Source of the DNA: Eggerthellaceae bacterium
GTDB lineage: Bacteria; Actinomycetota; Coriobacteriia; Coriobacteriales; Eggerthellaceae
Length of the DNA stretch: 7,082 nt
Direction of reading: 5' to 3'
NCBI GenBank assembly: GCA_017559045.1
Contig: JAFYTB010000218.1
Location: forward strand, 1 to 7,082
Shown: piece after piece, positions 5,685 to 7,082 of the stretch
How positions within the stretch are numbered: the stretch's first letter is position 1
Layout: each line of letters begins with the position of its first letter
Translations under genes and position numbers: made by a program
The notes under the pieces: generated by a model
What the model was told of the DNA's origin: nothing
The model's database searches: none
Seen by the model: only the letters and a program-made list of their open reading frames with translations

Positions 5685-7082
5685 TTCTCTCCTCTCGTGA
5701 TGAGCGCAATAGACTCAACGTGCTCGGTGTGAGGGAACATATCAACGGCCTGCAAGACCTCGATCTGATAGCCAGCCTGCGCGAGGTAGCGAACATCGCG
5801 CACCTGCGTTTCGGGGTTGCAGGAAATATACACGATGCAGGACGGAGCCATCGCGATGGCCGCATCCAAAACCTCAGGGGTCGATCCCGCGCGCGGCGGA
5901 TCCATCAACAGGACCAGATCTTCAACGGAAGAAAGCCCTGCACGGTCGGCAGCCAGTTCTCGCATGAAAGCGCCTGCATCAGCTGCCACGAATTCGGCGT
6001 TCTCGACGCCATTGTGACGCGCATTCAGGCGTGCATCAGCAATGGCCGAAGCCACGTTGTCGACGCCAATAACGCGTGCAGCACCTCGCTTCGCCGCCAC
6101 CAAGCCAATGGTGCCCGTTCCGCAGTAAGCGTCAATGGCCGTCTGCGTGCCATCAAAGCCCGCAAGGGCGATAGCCGCTTCGTACAGAATCTCGGTCTGC
6201 GTTGCATTGACCTGGTAGAACGAATGAGAGGAAATGCGGAAGCTCAATCCGCACAGAGTGTCGAGAATGAATCCGGGGCCGTAAAGCGTACGCTCCTGAT
6301 CGCCAAGAATGACATTAGTCTGGCGCGTATTGATGTTCTGCACCACCGTGGTCACCTGCGGAACGCGCTTGACCAGCTCGCGGCAGAAGGCCTTCGATGC
6401 GGGGAAGGTGTCGCCGTTCGTCACAAGCGTCACCAACACCTCGCCGCTTTCGTGACCCACGCGCACGACAGCGTGGCGCATGAAGCCAGCACCCGTATCC
6501 TCGTTGTAAGGCTCGATGCCAAAGCGCGCCATAAGATCGCGCACGACAAGGGTGATCTTCTTGGCAACCTGGTTTTCAAGCAGGCACGTATCGGTAGGCA
6601 CCAGCTTGTGAGTGCCCTTTGCGTACATGCCCGTGAGAATCTCACGCTGAAGAGCATTCTTGCCAGAGCCCTTGCCCGCGCCCGTCTTGGCAGAACCCTT
6701 GCCAGCCGGACGAGAGGCCGAGAGCTTCTTGCCGGGCGCATAGGGGGAAATCACCTTATTACGATAGTGGAAGGGCTCTTCCATACCCAAAATGGGGCGA
6801 ACCGCCTCGCGAGGCGCAACACCTTCGAACAGCTTCTCGATGTACTCCTGCTTAGAAGCCAGCTGCTTCTCGTACGGCAGGTCGATGCTCTGGCATGCAC
6901 CGCAAGCGCCCGATACCGGGCACAGCGAATTCTTCTTGGGCGCAGCCGCAGCCGTCGGCTTCGACGCGCCACGACCAGCAACGCCCTTGGAAATGCTGCG
7001 GCCCGCAGCACCCTTAGAGCCAGTGCGACCTGCTGCATCCTTTCGCTCGCCATGATCGGCAGCGGCTTTCGACGCGCCGCGA
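5681..7082 (-). CDS. rlmD: 23S rRNA (uracil-C5)-methyltransferase, RumA/RlmD (RlmCD) type (N terminus cut by window edge)
   Basis: TrmA-family enzyme that methylates C5 of uridines in 23S rRNA (U1939 for RlmD; Gram-positive RlmCD also does U747). The 466 visible residues run open to the right edge. From there: a basic low-complexity stretch 1-53, Fe-S ligands Cys54, Cys60 and Cys63 (C-x5-C-G-x-C), a second basic insert 118-141, and the fourth ligand Cys166. Then come SFYQVN (287-292), SAM-binding CGTGTIG (320-326), DPPRAG (394-399), nucleophile Cys421 in ISCNPE, and the general-base Glu456 in HVES. All catalytic and cluster residues are present. The TRAM domain, normally just before the cluster, must lie outside the window or be missing. 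A start at ATG 6784 or TTG 6790 would lose three cluster cysteines, so the true start is further upstream. The stop overlaps the next gene. Confidence 0.94.
   Translation of the reverse strand, partial: RGASKAAADHGERKDAAGRTGSKGAAGRSISKGVAGRGASKPTAAAAPKKNSLCPVSGACGACQSIDLPYEKQLASKQEYIEKLFEGVAPREAVRPILGMEEPFHYRNKVISPYAPGKKLSASRPAGKGSAKTGAGKGSGKNALQREILTGMYAKGTHKLVPTDTCLLENQVAKKITLVVRDLMARFGIEPYNEDTGAGFMRHAVVRVGHESGEVLVTLVTNGDTFPASKAFCRELVKRVPQVTTVVQNINTRQTNVILGDQERTLYGPGFILDTLCGLSFRISSHSFYQVNATQTEILYEAAIALAGFDGTQTAIDAYCGTGTIGLVAAKRGAARVIGVDNVASAIADARLNARHNGVENAEFVAADAGAFMRELAADRAGLSSVEDLVLLMDPPRAGSTPEVLDAAIAMAPSCIVYISCNPETQVRDVRYLAQAGYQIEVLQAVDMFPHTEHVESIALITRGEK
5689..5696 (-). promoter_or_regulatory. 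Ribosome binding site inside the end of rlmD for the GNAT gene
   Basis: Minus-strand GAGAGGAG (5696..5689) lies within the last codons of rlmD and four bases before GTG 5684. With the 4-base GTGA start-stop overlap, this is a standard arrangement for translational coupling. Confidence 0.65.
6659..6730 (-). repeat. Low-complexity Lys/Gly/Ser/Ala insert coding region within rlmD
   Basis: Residues 118-141 of the visible protein consist almost only of Lys, Gly, Ser and Ala (core GKGSAKTGAGKGSGK). They lie between the third and fourth Fe-S cysteines, where relatives have a short turn. The DNA repeats short units such as CCCTTGCC on the plus strand. The flanking segments are well conserved, so this is an in-frame insert, not a frameshift. 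Confidence 0.7.
6965..7018 (-). repeat. Two tandem 9-residue repeats (27 bp each) in the rlmD N-terminal region
   Basis: SKGAAGRSI (7018..6992) and SKGVAGRGA (6991..6965) are adjacent copies, followed by a partial third beginning SKP. The two DNA copies differ at many third positions while the protein pattern is kept. They belong to a Lys/Arg/Gly/Ala/Ser-rich run of at least 53 residues that ends just before the first Fe-S cysteine. Confidence 0.7.

Noticed and set aside
3732..5732. A 666-codon open frame on the plus strand opposite the methyltransferase start, tilS and the GNAT gene
   Set aside because: It covers three minus-strand genes and two gene boundaries, shows no family motif, and is best explained by stop avoidance in the complementary frame of GC-rich coding DNA.
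5681..6790. rlmD starting at TTG 6790 or ATG 6784
   Set aside because: The frame is open to the window edge, and these starts would remove three of the four Fe-S cysteines and the conserved segment following them.

Overview
The window holds an ordinary bacterial chromosomal housekeeping cluster of moderately high GC content (about 55-60% by eye). All six supported genes lie on the minus strand. In transcription order, from the right edge to the left, they are: a 23S rRNA (uracil-5)-methyltransferase of the RumA/RlmD type (its N terminus is cut by the right edge), a phosphinothricin-acetyltransferase-like GNAT enzyme, tilS, a RsmB/NOP-type RNA m5C methyltransferase, maf, and ftsH (its C terminus is cut by the left edge). 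I see no rRNA, tRNA, CRISPR array, insertion sequence or phage gene. The long plus-strand open frames are shadows of these genes.

Organism: the GC-rich third positions, the frequent GTG starts, the style of FtsH and TilS, and the PAT-like GNAT suggest Actinomycetota, most likely a gut-type member of class Coriobacteriia. This is inference from general resemblance. No marker in the window fixes the genus.

Layout: the first three genes are tightly packed. rlmD and the GNAT gene overlap by four bases (GTGA), and tilS starts six bases after the GNAT stop, so they look like one transcript. After tilS come three real gaps, of 119, 135 and 266 bp. Each contains inverted repeats that could be terminators, operators or leader structures. 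The RNA methyltransferase, maf and ftsH may therefore have their own control, with ftsH the most independent.

Function: the theme is RNA maturation (m5U in 23S rRNA, m5C in rRNA or tRNA, lysidine in tRNA-Ile) plus quality control (Maf nucleotide pyrophosphatase, FtsH membrane protease). tilS and ftsH are neighbours in many Gram-positive genomes, usually with hpt between them. Here hpt is absent from the interval and two other genes occupy it.

Nothing here amounts to a new biological system. The points most worth a second look are the Lys/Gly/Ala/Ser-rich inserts on both sides of the Fe-S cysteine cluster of the RlmD-like protein, the enlarged Ala-rich extracytoplasmic part of FtsH, and the inverted repeats in the three gaps.
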